This document shows, piece by piece, positions 26,450-37,880 of a DNA stretch of 64,000 nucleotides. Position 1 is the stretch's first letter; each line of letters opens with the position of its first letter. Below the pieces are notes generated by a model. That model was given only the letters and a program-made list of their open reading frames with translations. It was not told where the DNA came from and did not search any database. The stretch is from Sclerodactyla briareus (Eukaryota; Echinodermata; Holothuroidea; Dendrochirotida; Sclerodactylidae), in assembly GCA_026419785.1 (NCBI GenBank), contig JAODTK010005759.1:1-64000 (forward strand), written 5' to 3'. The position numbers and the translations under genes were made by a program.

Positions 26450-29400
26450 CTGTAGGAAGCAATAAGACAATGAGCAGGTTAAACTGTGAATTCAATCCAA
26501 TTTAATCGGAAATAGAGGGAGACACAAACCCTACTGAGATCACAGAACTCATGTCGTTAGCGAGACGCAACAAATTACAACATTGTATCGTTTCAGAGAT
26601 GGGTGAGCAATTGAAAACAACAGAAAATCAGTTCGTTGATGATTAACTGAGGCCGCCACGGAAATATCTCTGCCCAGATTCTTCAAATTGACAAAAAGAA
26701 TGTTGTGTCCATTGGTTTATTAACTCGGCTTATCGGAAAGAGGATATAGCGACCTGATTGTTCTCACTCTTTTGTTAATTTAAGTTATCAGTTACTCGTC
26801 CCCGTAACTGAAAAATATAGAAACTTATATGGACAAGGTGTCTGCTTATAATGAGAAAACCTATACCACCAGTTAATTTCATTGGGGTCAATAAAGGTCG
26901 ATATAAATGAGTATACCTCAGAGGTTTCTACTTCATTCCGTTGAAGCATTTTTTTTTTTTTTATGGTGTATCAGGTATTGGGTGTGATTCTATTTCTGAT
27001 ACCTCGCACTAAGTGCCAGCCTGCTATCGCTTCCGACAATAACAGGATTTGAACAGATACGTCGAATGTTTAGCTTCAGTGTCCTGGTTTTACGATTTTC
27101 AATTTAGAACATTTCACATCACTACCATTAACTGTGGTATGTTGTCACCCGCTAATGGGAAAACACTTTCCTCTTGAAACTCCTTTCGCCTCGGAGCGGG
27201 GAGATTCATCTTGACTATTTCTATAGGATATCGCCCCGGTGCTTAATAAGGTTGGTGTAAATGTCAGTCGAATCGATAGACCCTCACAGTAAAAGACTGT
27301 AGCCAGTACAAGCCTATTTCACGCGTAGAGGAAACACCCAGCCCGGTATTGCTAGTATCGAGGTGACATGATATTCGAGAAGTTTCATATTGCGCAACTT
27401 ACACCAGTTTTATAACTGTGTTTTAAAATGTTACCCTAATCATTGGGACAATTTATATGCTTTCTCCAAAGTAAGGTACAGCTAACACAGTATCCATTGG
27501 GCACCTGGTCGGACACCTTGTCAAAGGGCAGGAGAATGGTTGCATAGTTCTACGTTTTTCGGTATTCCCCCTCCGGAGATCGATTTCGCTGCCTTCTAAC
27601 CTGATAAGCCTACATGATCAAGGTAATACATATGGGGAATGGGATTTGGCATTCTAAACCATACTACTATGCAATTGCCGACTGACGTGCATAATCTGCA
27701 TGACGAATCTACAGTATCTAAACGGTTATGACTGTCTCCATCATCATCATAGTTCCGTGTTCTTGACTTATTGTACTGAGATGAGTTGCGTTCACCTTCG
27801 CCTTACCCATCAGGTATACAGAACAATCATAAGGAACGTCATACCTCCAGTTTCGTGAGATTAACTACCACCTCAGTGACTCGGTCATCACTAGGAGTAA
27901 CAGCTAGACTTATACGTGAGACTTTTCAGGAATGTGACTCGTATTTAATGGATTAAATCACTCTCGGAAGCAACATTAATTTTTTTTTTAAACCAGAGCG
28001 AAAAAGGATTAGTGTCCCTCTGACTAATCCTAATACGGGCAAACAACTCCTGATAGTATGTACTCATTATGAGGGACCACACACCAAGTGTGAGCTCGAG
28101 CCATGTGGGTTGGGTTGCGTTATCAAGTCCACAGTTGAACTAGGTCTGGGTGTTGCGTATTCAAGTTGAAACATGGCGAAAGTCATTAAGAAGAAATCTT
28201 CTTCTCATTGGACTAACCATCTGGAATTATCGCGGTAACAATTTCATTTATATCTCGGGTGAAATCTGACGACTTGGCTCGGAAACGAAAAGAATCGTAA
28301 ACTAATCATGGGGACACATATACCGAGGTATCGAGTTATTATGTTAACCAGCAAAATACACATTCTTCACAATTTCAATATGACTATCGAACAAAGGTAA
28401 ACTTCGTCAGACCAAGCATTCTGTATATCGTGTTAACAGCATTCTTCGACATTGACCCCAGCTGACCTCAGATGACTTTCCACCTGGCCCCGATACAATA
28501 TGGATCATGTATCTCATATGGGGTTTTATACGGAAATATGTTTATGCCAATCATTACCTTACTGGCCGAATTATTCCAGATCTGGAAAGCTTCAGGGAAA
28601 ATTACCTTCTTGTCTTTAGGAATGAAAGATACAATTGAGATTATTCCGATCATCAATGTAATAGACGACCATCTTCTCAGACAGTTTCTGTTTTTTTTCG
28701 GTACGCCAATCCCCTCGGTCCTAAATTTAAGAATACGCACGCTCTTATTTATACCATAATTTTCGCCCTTGTTCTCATGAGTTCTTACTCTTGTTAATAC
28801 GTATCTTTCGATTCTGCCCCTGAGGGTGTTTTGCCCTCTGCGTTGCCCTCGTGTACGTGTGTCTCTGCATTCAACTGTCAGGCCAGCGGAGTGTGGCATG
28901 AGGAGTTGACGTATTCAGTACCGTACTCGATCCCGTTGAAAATGACGTTCCTTGCCAATCGCGCAGATTGCATTTATCCTGTATAAATGACGGGTGCGAG
29001 TTTTCATTCAGACTTATATTTAGTCTTGCATCTCTTCCCCCTGGCGGCCAGCTCTTAATTCCCCCTAGCTTTCCGGGTGAGTATTGAAATCCAAGCCAGT
29101 TCAAACAAAACTTGCGCGATGTTTTATTAACCGTCAGTGTAAGAGATGTTAGGATTGTGTCCATAGAGAAAGTGTGATTAATCACCAGTTCCACTGCTCA
29201 GGACGGCAACATAGTGGTCTCGGGAACGAGACCCAGTACTGACACGTCAAATCATTCCTATTGAGACAAAGGGGTGATATTTCAGTAGACTGCTCGTGAT
29301 CCAAGCAACATATGTGACTCTGTGACTGAGACATCTACAGTAGGCTCATAGACCGATTGTTGCCGGGGTGGGGTATAATCACCTGCAGCAAAGAGTTAAC

Positions 29401-29452
29401 ACAGTGACGACTTCACGAACGTAACATAGTATATGGGAAATTCTTTAGTTAC
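26450..29452 (-). other. G-alpha intron 6, with a diverged copy of the TGACCTCAGATGA repeat
   Basis: Around 28050-28510 the order of motifs (CTCATTATGAGGG, ACACACCAAGTGTGAGCT, GACCAAGCATTCTGTATATCG, GACCTCAGATGA, ATGGATCATGTA) matches the repeat family found at 36940-37880, but with heavy divergence. The rest is unremarkable. The open frame at 28468-28899 overlaps this repeat and is not treated as a gene. Confidence 0.55.
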
Positions 29453-29583
29453 CGTTCTACGGTCCTCTCTAAGGGTCATGTCATATTCACTGAGAGCGAT
29501 CAGGAACAACATCACAGTGACGTCATCGAAACAGTGGATCCACTTCCGTCCTCTCCGTTCTCTGTCCTCCAACATCGACCAGC
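29453..29583 (-). CDS. G-alpha exon 6 (switch II)
   Basis: After the acceptor TTTTCCAG the frame reads [11 protein letters not shown], and after one extra base (near 29549) [20 protein letters not shown] and [12 protein letters not shown], ending at a GTAACT donor. DVGGQR is the G3 motif with the catalytic Gln. RKWIHCF and the ALSEYD strand are also diagnostic for G-alpha. Removing the single inserted A gives exactly 130 nt, the conserved exon length. As written, the frame runs into a TGA shortly after the insertion. Confidence 0.95.
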
Positions 29584-30636
29584 CTGGAAAACAAGGAAGA
29601 ACATAAAAATGAAATCAATCTTACATGACTGATACAGTAGGTTCGTACCTCTACTTTTAAGATACAAAGACAGATGAAATTGGTAAACCAAAATTATCCT
29701 TTAATCGCTCGCATCGTAAAATCGAGTCATGGTAAATGGTCCGCCAGATCACAGGCAACCAGCTGACCAGTGATGGCAGTCGGCAGACGACAGCTGGAGA
29801 TACGCTGTGCTCTATTAGTCAGTAACACCGTCAGTGTGATGAAACAAAACACGACAACCCTGTCATGGAAGAAGGAATGAACAACAGGATAAACACGGGA
29901 CGGGGTTGGTCTGTGACATGCACATACTGTCAGAAGTGCCGCCAGATGTAGTCACTCACGAATGCACCAACTAACGGACTGAGGACAGCACATAGGGCCT
30001 TGGGAATACTCATGTTGAATGTGACGCCAGAAAATAGCACATTCGCAAGAGGTGGGGAATATACTGATCCACGTGGCAGAGATGACAAGGAGATTGGCAA
30101 GGCATGTATCTCTGCTAACATATGGGAAATAGACGATAAGGTGTACAAAAAGGATGCTACGAAGAGGAAACAGGTGGAAAACAACCACACAGAGGGAAAG
30201 ACGACTTCTTCTCCATCTCAACAACTCAACATTTCCACTTCTGTAACATGCAACTGTCGTGCTTGTCTCGTCACTGCCCCTGCCTTTATTCCATAATACA
30301 ATACCGGTCTAACATTATCTCATAGAAAAAAAGTCGTCCTCCCTCACAGTACCAGGTTGTCATCTTGTCGCTGGCACACCTTTCATGAAAATTGAAACTA
30401 TGATCTGATGAAAAATAAAATGAGACAATTCGATTAGGTGATTGTATACCCAATGCTGCCGTCTACTATCACCCTTTCTCAGGAGAATTTGACAAGACTG
30501 GACATAACGAAACTGGACAGATGTCGTTAGTCTAACCGAGTCGTTGACTGGGCATACCTGACATGACTGAAAGATCGCATAAACTATTGCTCGTTCATGA
30601 TGGGAGAATGGGATGAGTTATCAATTCTGTACTCAC

Positions 30637-30768
30637 ATGAATGGCGTATTTTTTGTACTCAAATCGTGTTTCCGACACACCGGTCGACCTCAAGCGCGCC
30701 CCTCACTATATCCTGGTCGGTGGGAAGATAATCATGGTCGGGCCAGTCGGAAAATTTCGTCGAAGAAA
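30637..30768 (-). CDS. G-alpha exon 5 (switch I)
   Basis: The exon starts after a T-rich acceptor (TTTTTTCAAG) and reads FFDEIFRLARP, then DYLPTDQDIVR, then ARLRSTGVSETRFEYKKYAI, up to GTGAGT. These match the family D-x-x-R-I/L-x-x-P-x-Y-x-P-T-x-Q-D-x-L region and the switch I arginine loop. Three 1-nt insertions break the frame: near 30734, in a G-run at 30699-30702, and next to the donor at 30637. Without them the exon is 129 nt and in phase with exon 6. The catalytic Arg is kept (Arg before L-R-S-T-G), but the next position that normally holds the Mg-binding Thr is Ser. This could be real divergence or a further change. Confidence 0.9.
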
Positions 30769-31365
30769 CTTGAAAAAAGAATTGAATAAAATAGTTCGAA
30801 TTGTGTGACACTAACAAGTAACGAGAGAGTTTCTCTTACTCGCCAATTTCGTTCTTCACAATGTGTTAGGCCGCCGATCCGATCATCATTGAGAGAAACA
30901 CAGCAAGAAGCAATTGGTTCGACCATTGCACGAGTTGATATATAGTGTATATAGAGAGTAATCATTTTGCCAAAGGTCAATTGAGTGATGGCTACACACA
31001 CTATCTGTACACTCGAATACGCGTTATGTGGTTCAACATTGATAAGCAAGGTATTATATATGATTGGAAGGTGATTTCTCATTCGAAATATGCGTTTTTG
31101 CCATGTCCAAGTAACTGCTATCAATCGTGCATGCCATCTATCCTCATTTCTTTACAGAATCGTTAGAGCGGTACTATACTAAAGACGGACTGCTCCGGTT
31201 AGTGATTAATGCATCCAGCAATGAACATCTCCGCCATCTGACACAGTCGATGTAGTACTATTCACCTGATCCACTTGATCATTGAGAACTACCCTGTTAT
31301 TACTATGTGGCAGAACGAAGAATTGTCATTAGTTTGATCTCAGTATGAAGACTGTGAACCATTGG

Positions 31366-31475
31366 ACCACCGAAAATATCTCGTGGTAGAGCTACGGGAT
31401 GCTGATCGCAAGGTCGTCAGTTCAATAAGCCAGTTCGGAGTTACAGTTTAATGAGATGATAATGATAATGTGTCA
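31366..31475 (+). mobile_element. tRNA-derived SINE head or tRNA remnant with an ATGATA tail
   Basis: TCGTGGTAGAGCTACGGGA resembles a tRNA D-arm with A box, TGATCGCAAGGTCGTC resembles anticodon and variable-arm sequence, and AGTTCAATAAGCC resembles a T-arm B box. Spacing is tRNA-like, but the acceptor stem does not pair convincingly. A GATGATAATGATAATG tail follows. This combination fits a tRNA-derived SINE better than a functional tRNA gene. It lies in the long G-alpha intron region. Confidence 0.45.
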
Positions 31476-32654
31476 ATGGTCATGAGAGAAAAAAGTTCGA
31501 CGTTGAGCGTACAGTATGCAGAACGATTTTTCGAAAAACTCCCCTACCGAAAATTACACATCTGTCAGCAACAAGACTTCACAGATACCCCCCCCTCCCC
31601 CCATGCTAATCAACAATAACATCCGAAACATGGGATGTGTTGGTTGAGTTTCTTCAAATAGTGATGACAGTTTAAAAATGTCGTAACGATATCGTTATGG
31701 GGGTATGTCGTCTGTTGCTGTTCAGTTGTGATCAGTGCCCACTTACAACCGCGGACTGGCTTTTTTCCACCAAAAATCGATCAGTTCATCTGAGGCACAC
31801 TTGAGCTAGGCGTTACATCTCCATCGCTTGATCGGGGTGATAAGGTACGGTGAGCGCTGTAGACACGCCAGTGACGTATTAGGGCGCGTATATACGTTAA
31901 TATCCAGTGGGTTAAGATTCCTGAGAATACTAACAGTTAAACTTTGTGTTGTATTAAGCTAGTACGCCAACTATTATTATTATTATCTGACAGAATCGAT
32001 GCGGGGTTCTCATCCAACCTTACAATGTATACTGACTGTCTAACTTGGTTAGTAGTTTGTCTGTAGTAGTCTGTATTCAACCAGTGACTATTCTCCAGAT
32101 CGGTCTTAAAGTGAGGTGGTTTTCCACTATGGCTCGCTATGAATATTGGTCAGTGAGTGGGAATCGACAAATATTGACTTATGTTATCTATATCATACCC
32201 GGTGAATCGATGAGTGATATTCACGGAGCGGGTATTTTATTTATATTTATAGGGCAGACGGAGAAGAGCCCCGATCCCGCCATAACAGGCCTCATGGATG
32301 CGCCCTGGTTAGAGGAGTCAAGTGGGAAACCACGCTCAACGCGATAAGGAAAAACCTCTGTGCAGAAACGACCATCAGCCTGCAATAAAGTTAAGGCGAA
32401 TTTGGTTTTAATCATTCACATCGGTCTATGTTAACGTCATCAGTTCACGGGTTGATACTCCGGTTTGGGCGAGGAGTTGTCGTCGCCACTCCTCATCATT
32501 TTCATGATGAATTGTTTGAAGAGTTAGATATCGTTACTCTCCGCAATATGCATGACTGATTTTTAACTTTAACCACGTTCAGTCTGTCGGGATAATCGAA
32601 TGGTGAGTACAAAGCTTGTAACACGGAGCTGGTCAGGCAAAAGCTCTTACAAAA

Positions 32655-33250
32655 AAAATCCTGAAAAACATGTTGGCAACCCTTGTCCGAAAACACATGT
32701 GTTTACCAGTGAAAAGCGTGGCAAAATAGAGCAAAAATATGTGGCAAACCTGCGATTTTTGTAAACAAAGTTTTTGTGTCAACCTGTGTTTCTCACCAAG
32801 GTTCACCCACATTGACAGGTCTTGACACGTGTATCAAAACCTGTGGAAACAGGGGGCAAACCTGGTTAAGGATCGGGCCGATACAATGGGACAATGTGTG
32901 GGTATGTGTGTCAACCTGGCGTCGTAAACCTAACCGGGGTCGTACTTAGTGCACCAGTTAGGGATAAGAGATAATTCCCCAAGAGTTGAATGTGAGCTGC
33001 CACAGATTTTCCAGGTTTGCCTCCAATGTAGTGTTGTGGCAATGACACAGTTTTTGCCTTGACCCATTCAGAACCCACAGGTTTTTGTCACGAAAACCTG
33101 TGCCATCTGAACGGTTACCATGGTTTCCCGGTTTGAAAAAAAGGCAAAATGCTGCCAATGTGGGGCAAGAACGAAAACCTGTGGCAAGGTCCACATGCAG
33201 TTTTTTACGTGTGTTTTTGGAATAAATTGCCACACTTTTTTATGTTTAGA
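32655..33250. repeat. Foldback-like region of short CAAACCTGTGG-type motifs
   Basis: The left half holds repeated forms of GTGGCAAACCTG, TGTGTCAACCTGTG and AAAACCTGTGGAAACAG. The right half holds the same motif in both orientations (CACAGGTTTTTGTCACG, GAAAACCTGTGGCAAGG, CCACAGATTTTCCAGGTTTGCC). The spacing is irregular, about 25-45 bp. As a whole it is a loose inverted array with a centre near 32930. I could not define exact ends or a target duplication. It resembles in style the element at 59282-61028 but has a different core motif. Confidence 0.5.
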
Positions 33251-33266
33251 GCGGCATGGCATGTCC

Positions 33267-33810
33267 AATGCACGCGGGCGGGCGGGCGAGTTGTCTAAAA
33301 TCGCTCATCGGTTATTTCATGGAGGCCGCTTTTATGCACGCGGGGGGGGGGGGCGGGCGCGTGCCCTCGTGGTATTTCGTCATTCGATTTCAGGGGATTT
33401 CCCTGCAATTTACCGGCTTGTAGCCTGATAATGGACAGTAGAGAGGAAATTTTAGTTCAAATAATGTTCCAAACAACATTCAAACTTTTCACACTCGGGA
33501 TGAGATTTTTATATAGATTGTGTTTATATTCACCGGCCAGACACCTATTTGAAACATCTTTTACAGTTCGAACCATGGTATGTCAAGTAGTTGCTAAATT
33601 AAATCTCCAAAAACTAGCAATTGTGAACGTATTTGTATTACTTTTAATATTTGATATTAGGCGCTATTCGTTGACATTTAGAACAATGGTTTCTAGAAAC
33701 TAAACACCGGGTGTTTAGGTTTAAATATTAGAGGGCCTCTGCGTCCGGTGTTTGATAAAAATAATAATAATAATAATACATAATAATAAGAATAATTATA
33801 ATATATAATA

Positions 33811-33843
<33 letters not shown>

Positions 33844-34020
33844 TAATAAATATAACAAAAATAATAGTAGGCTAACAACGGTTTCTTATATAGTCTCGCA
33901 TATACACACTAAAGGTTGAGAGGTTCGTGATTTCGAGAACACGCCCGCCAGCCCGCCCGCATGCACGGAAACGGGTCACTGGCTGTAGCCGTGCCCGCCC
34001 GCCCGCCCGCCCCGCGTGCT
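33267..34020. repeat. Pair of GC-rich inverted blocks around a 0.6-kb AT-rich core
   Basis: ATGCACGCGGGCGGGCGGGC-type blocks at 33269-33289 and 33334-33362 face CCCGCCCGCATGCACG and GTGCCCGCCCGCCCGCCC blocks at 33941-33966 and 33991-34018. The arrangement is inverted and the G-rich strand could form G-quadruplexes. The core contains a unique-looking frame at 33431-33703 without family motifs and a microsatellite. Confidence 0.55.
33757..33862. repeat. (AAT)n microsatellite
   Basis: Interrupted ATA/AAT array, visible as a run of TAATAATAATAA units. A frame rich in Tyr on the minus strand is an artefact of it. Confidence 0.95.
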
Positions 34021-34890
34021 GGAACGCGGGGGTTAAGGGAGGTTGCCTCGATTAATACGAATGTTGGCCCGTTCAGCCCGAATTACGTCCAAAACGGATA
34101 TTCACGCATCATGATGAGGCCAGCGACAATTAGGGAATCTGTAGCCTCTGTCAAGGGGGGCTCAGTTATTTTTCATCCTGTATTTCGATCCTCGCATCTC
34201 AATCACTGCCCACACCGTATTATCCCTCATACACATACACACTGATAAGGCAGCGGTCAATCGGCATGGCATATTTCGTGGGCGTATTAAAAAATTATCG
34301 ATGAAATGAATGAATGTGAAATGTGCGCTAGCAAGGCTATCTGTCTGAGTAATTATAACACGGCTCTCCGAGTATTGGAATTGTAAATCGCATTTTGGGA
34401 GAGACAATGAGTTTGCTTGTACCTTCGGAAGTTTCCTGAGGACCGAGGCGAGAACCTGTCATGTATGAGCTTTCTAAGATTTCATTAAATGTACTCCTTG
34501 AAACCTGCATCGTCCGAATGAATAATTAGATCACGCGTCTCGTCAGCGGTGTTTATTTTCATCGAAATGCTGGACCATGTTTTTCAAAGTGTAAGCTGAG
34601 GATGCAGTGTTTAACGCATTCCTGCACATTGTGAAAATGGAGCCTTCTGTAACATGCATACGTCGAGTGGAGGGAAAATTCCTTCAAATATTCGTACCAC
34701 TCTCTCACTCACTCATACAGGCGCATGCTATGAAGGCATCTAGTCGCCACTACCCGCCTAGGCCCCTAGGCCTCACCTGATGGGGAAGCGCCCAGGCTTG
34801 ATCCTGACCCACCTAATGGGATCCTCGCGAAATTGCGCCAGTCATACCCTACGGGGCTGTCTTGTTGCGGCTCCAACCCACACGGACCCG

Positions 34891-35059
34891 CACTCTTGAG
34901 AATGTTGTGTAGGATTTACTACTGAGCACTGTGTAACTAGCACACCTATCCCGGATTGTGTAAAAAAGGTTGTGTATTGAATTACCCAAATGACTGTTGT
35001 AATTGGTTACACAACACCATAATAGGTGTGCTATAGTTACACACCATTTCAAAAGTGTG
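34891..35059. mobile_element. Small palindromic MITE, copy 1
   Basis: TGTGTAACTAGCACACCTAT at 34930-34949 is matched in inverse by ATAGGTGTGCTATAGTTACACA at positions 35022-35043. Outer inverted pieces CACTCTTGAGAATG (34891-34904) and CATTTCAAAAGTGTG (35044-35058) extend the arms. A second copy with the same architecture lies at 39775-39983, which shows that this is a family and not a chance hairpin. It has no coding capacity. Confidence 0.8.
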
Positions 35060-35329
35060 TATCGACAAAACACGGTGAAACACACAGTTGACTATCACGA
35101 ATCAGGCAACAAACCTTCACCACCCCCCCCCCCCCCTAGCCCCGATGGACCCATCCGATGGACCATGGCATTTGACACAGTATGCGGCCCTGCACGTTAT
35201 AGCTGCGGATGGATGATACGAGTTGAGGGTAGTACCGTTAGTCCACTACTTATGGCTGCAAATATAAATCGGGAAACCGGTGAGGAAACGAACACGCAAT
35301 ACTCCTCCTGCACATAATATCAGAAATTG

Positions 35330-35560
35330 TGTGAAACTGACCTCTATTGGCCTTAAATGACCTCTGACCAGACCCCAAAACAATGGTGTTCTTTTTTTTT
35401 CTATCCCCATTGGAATTCTGTACCTATAATTTGATCTTGATCGGACCAACTATGCGAGACTTTGTGTTCGACGAGGATTTCAGAATTATGCCTCTGTAGA
35501 CTTAGATGACTTCTGACCTGACTCAAACAACAAACAGAGTTAATTCATGTAGTCATTATG
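35330..35560. repeat. Diverged copy of the TGACCTCAGATGA repeat family
   Basis: GAAATTGTGTGAAACTGACC, AATGACCTCTGACCAGACCCC and AAACAATGGTGTTC, then GATCGGACCAAC and GATGACTTCTGACCTGACTC, follow the same order as the array at 36940-37880, with indels. Confidence 0.65.
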
Positions 35561-36939
35561 AGATTACAACCTGATGTATGAGCCCATCAACAAGCACGAA
35601 GTCTGTTGCTCAAATTACTATTTTCTAAAAAAAATTCTCATTTCCCCCCTAAACTGACACTGAATATCTAACAAAAACAATAGGGACCATGTACTACCCC
35701 AATTGTTCGTTTTTGTTTGATCAGGCCAACCAATGACGTTATCAATAGACAAAGGAACAGGAAGATCAGCCAACAACGATGATGCCGACGAGCAGAATCT
35801 AACAAGAATAACCATGAACCTCCCGTTCGTCCGTTCGGCGTTGCGTTCCTTTCTCAGTTCCTATTTGTTTCGTTAATTTCCTCGGATAAGCGGCTAATTA
35901 AAATTAGATATGCTCTATCGTACGACCCTTCCAGCTATTCTGCAAGCCAGATTACATTAATTCGTCGCCAAGTTCATTTGCCATCAGACAAAGTTACAAA
36001 TACAAAATTTGTTACGTAGGATTTTTCCTCTCCCTAAACGGCTATGCTCCAATTTCAAGTTAGTGTGAATTCGGGGAACCTGCGTGGCAAAATTACGGTG
36101 GGGATAATAAACTGATAAGGTTAATTTAGTCGGGATCGTGTTTTAAATATTCCATGTCCTTATATGACAACGTCTGACATTGCTTCAACCGACCAGTTCT
36201 CGTATCGCGTGTTTTACGCGATAATATATCGTGTTATTGAGATTTGCGCCAATTGATGAGATGGGGGGGGGGGGGGTTGGGGGGGGGGGGGGTTGGGGGA
36301 GGGGATAACCCATGTCTATCATTATGGAAGAAGGACACAGTGCAAAATTATGCTATTCGTGTTCTTCATCTCTCCATTGTATATTGGGACGATAGTGTTG
36401 TACGTTGGTAGGCTGTTCATTAAAATAGTCTATATGGCGTGCCACAGAGAACGCGAATGTCGACATCACATGAATTTGAAGAGATTAATGTCACCCGCAG
36501 CTCTGTACAAACCTAGTTCAGTTATTTTTAACTCCTGCTCCATTCCTTCCAGCCGCGCTGGAGGCTAAGGCATCCCGTACCATCTGGATGACCACAGATG
36601 ACCTTCTTCTGGAATTTTCTGTCGAATCGTTAGAGCTAAAGCTGACGAGCAATCAGAGAATCAAAGGATTTGCAAAGAGGGTAGTGGCTGTTGATCCAGG
36701 GGTACACCAGAGGTATTGCCAGGGGTATTGCACTTCATGCCAGGGAAATAGGGGAGCGCTCAGAGTGCACTGACGGGGTCGAGAGGGGGAGAAGCTTCTC
36801 GAAAACGAAACAGGCTAGAGGACCCGGATCGTATATCTCGCATTGCCACGTCCCATCTACTCTGAAGCAGTCTCTAAATAGTTATAACGAGTTTTGATAC
36901 TATGGTAAGCCGGGAATGCTATTCAAACCCGAAAGCCAA

Positions 36940-37880
36940 GCTTAGTGAACATTGAGACTCTTTCTGACAACCTCTAGCCAGACCAATACAATGGGAGATT
37001 GCAAAAAACCACACTCATTATGGAACCATACGTCTTGACCATTTTCCCATTTTCCGCCAACAAACCAATAGGTCTTTCTATACTCTTGATAAAGAACTAC
37101 AGCACTAAATAAATTTTACAAGATTTTCAGACCCTGGTGACCTCAGATGAACTCTGACCTGACCCCAAAACAATAGGGTTCATGCACTCATCATGGGGAA
37201 TACACATACCAAGTATGAGCTTCATCCATTCAGGTGGTTCGAGTTAAAATCCGGTTCACAGGAGCCATAATGCCAAAATATTGACTTTTCACACAGTTTT
37301 TCCTTTTCGCCCTAAATTCACCCCGGACTATCCAAAAACCCTAGGGTCATGTGAACTCTCCATAAGTAAAGCTCACACAATTGAACCCGATCAACCAACC
37401 ATTCTGGACTTATCGTGTTCACAAGGTTTTCAGACTTTGATCTCGCTGTTGACCTCAGATGAACTCTGACCTGACCTCAAAACAATAGGGTTCATGCACT
37501 CATCATGGGGAATACACATACCAAGTATGAGCTTCATCCATCCATGTGGGGTCGAGTTATCGTGTTACGAGCCAAAATTGGCCAAATTATGGTCTTTTCC
37601 AAATTTTTCTATTTTTGACCAAAATTCCCCCGCCCTCATCAAAAAACATTAGGGTCCTGTAATCCCATAAGAAAGCTACACACCAAATTTGAACCGATCA
37701 GACCGAATATTCTGGACTTATCGTGTTCACAAGGTTTTCAGACTTTGACCCTGGTGACCTCAGATGATTTTTGACCTGACCCCAAAACAATAGGGTTCAT
37801 GTAATCATCATGGGGAACACCATACCAAGTATGAGCTTCATCCATCCATGTGGGGTCGAGTTATCGTGTTCATAAGCCAG
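36940..37880. repeat. Tandem array of a ~305-bp unit (TGACCTCAGATGA family)
   Basis: GACCTCAGATGAACTCTGAC, then CCAAAACAATAGGGTTCATG, AATACACATACCAAGTATGA and GAGTTATCGTGTTC recur with starts near 37138, 37451 and 37755. A partial unit stands before 37138. Each unit also has TATTCTGGACTTATCGTGTT. Related dispersed copies are at about 28050-28510, 35330-35560, 43640-44190 and, inverted, 53220-53310. Two copies of the same sub-block occur per unit, so the repeat itself arose by an older duplication. Confidence 0.85.

Noticed and set aside
28468-28899. 143-codon minus-strand frame
   Set aside because: No family motif; overlaps a diverged dispersed repeat; acceptor-like sites lack a pyrimidine tract.
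29930-30224. Two overlapping hydrophobic minus-strand frames resembling a membrane transporter
   Set aside because: Hydrophobic residues alone, two frames without a shared motif; lies within a G-alpha intron with no supporting exons.
32440-32460. Minus-strand EYQ codons considered as part of missing G-alpha exon 4
   Set aside because: No Trp, Asp or Arg at the expected distances and no usable splice sites.
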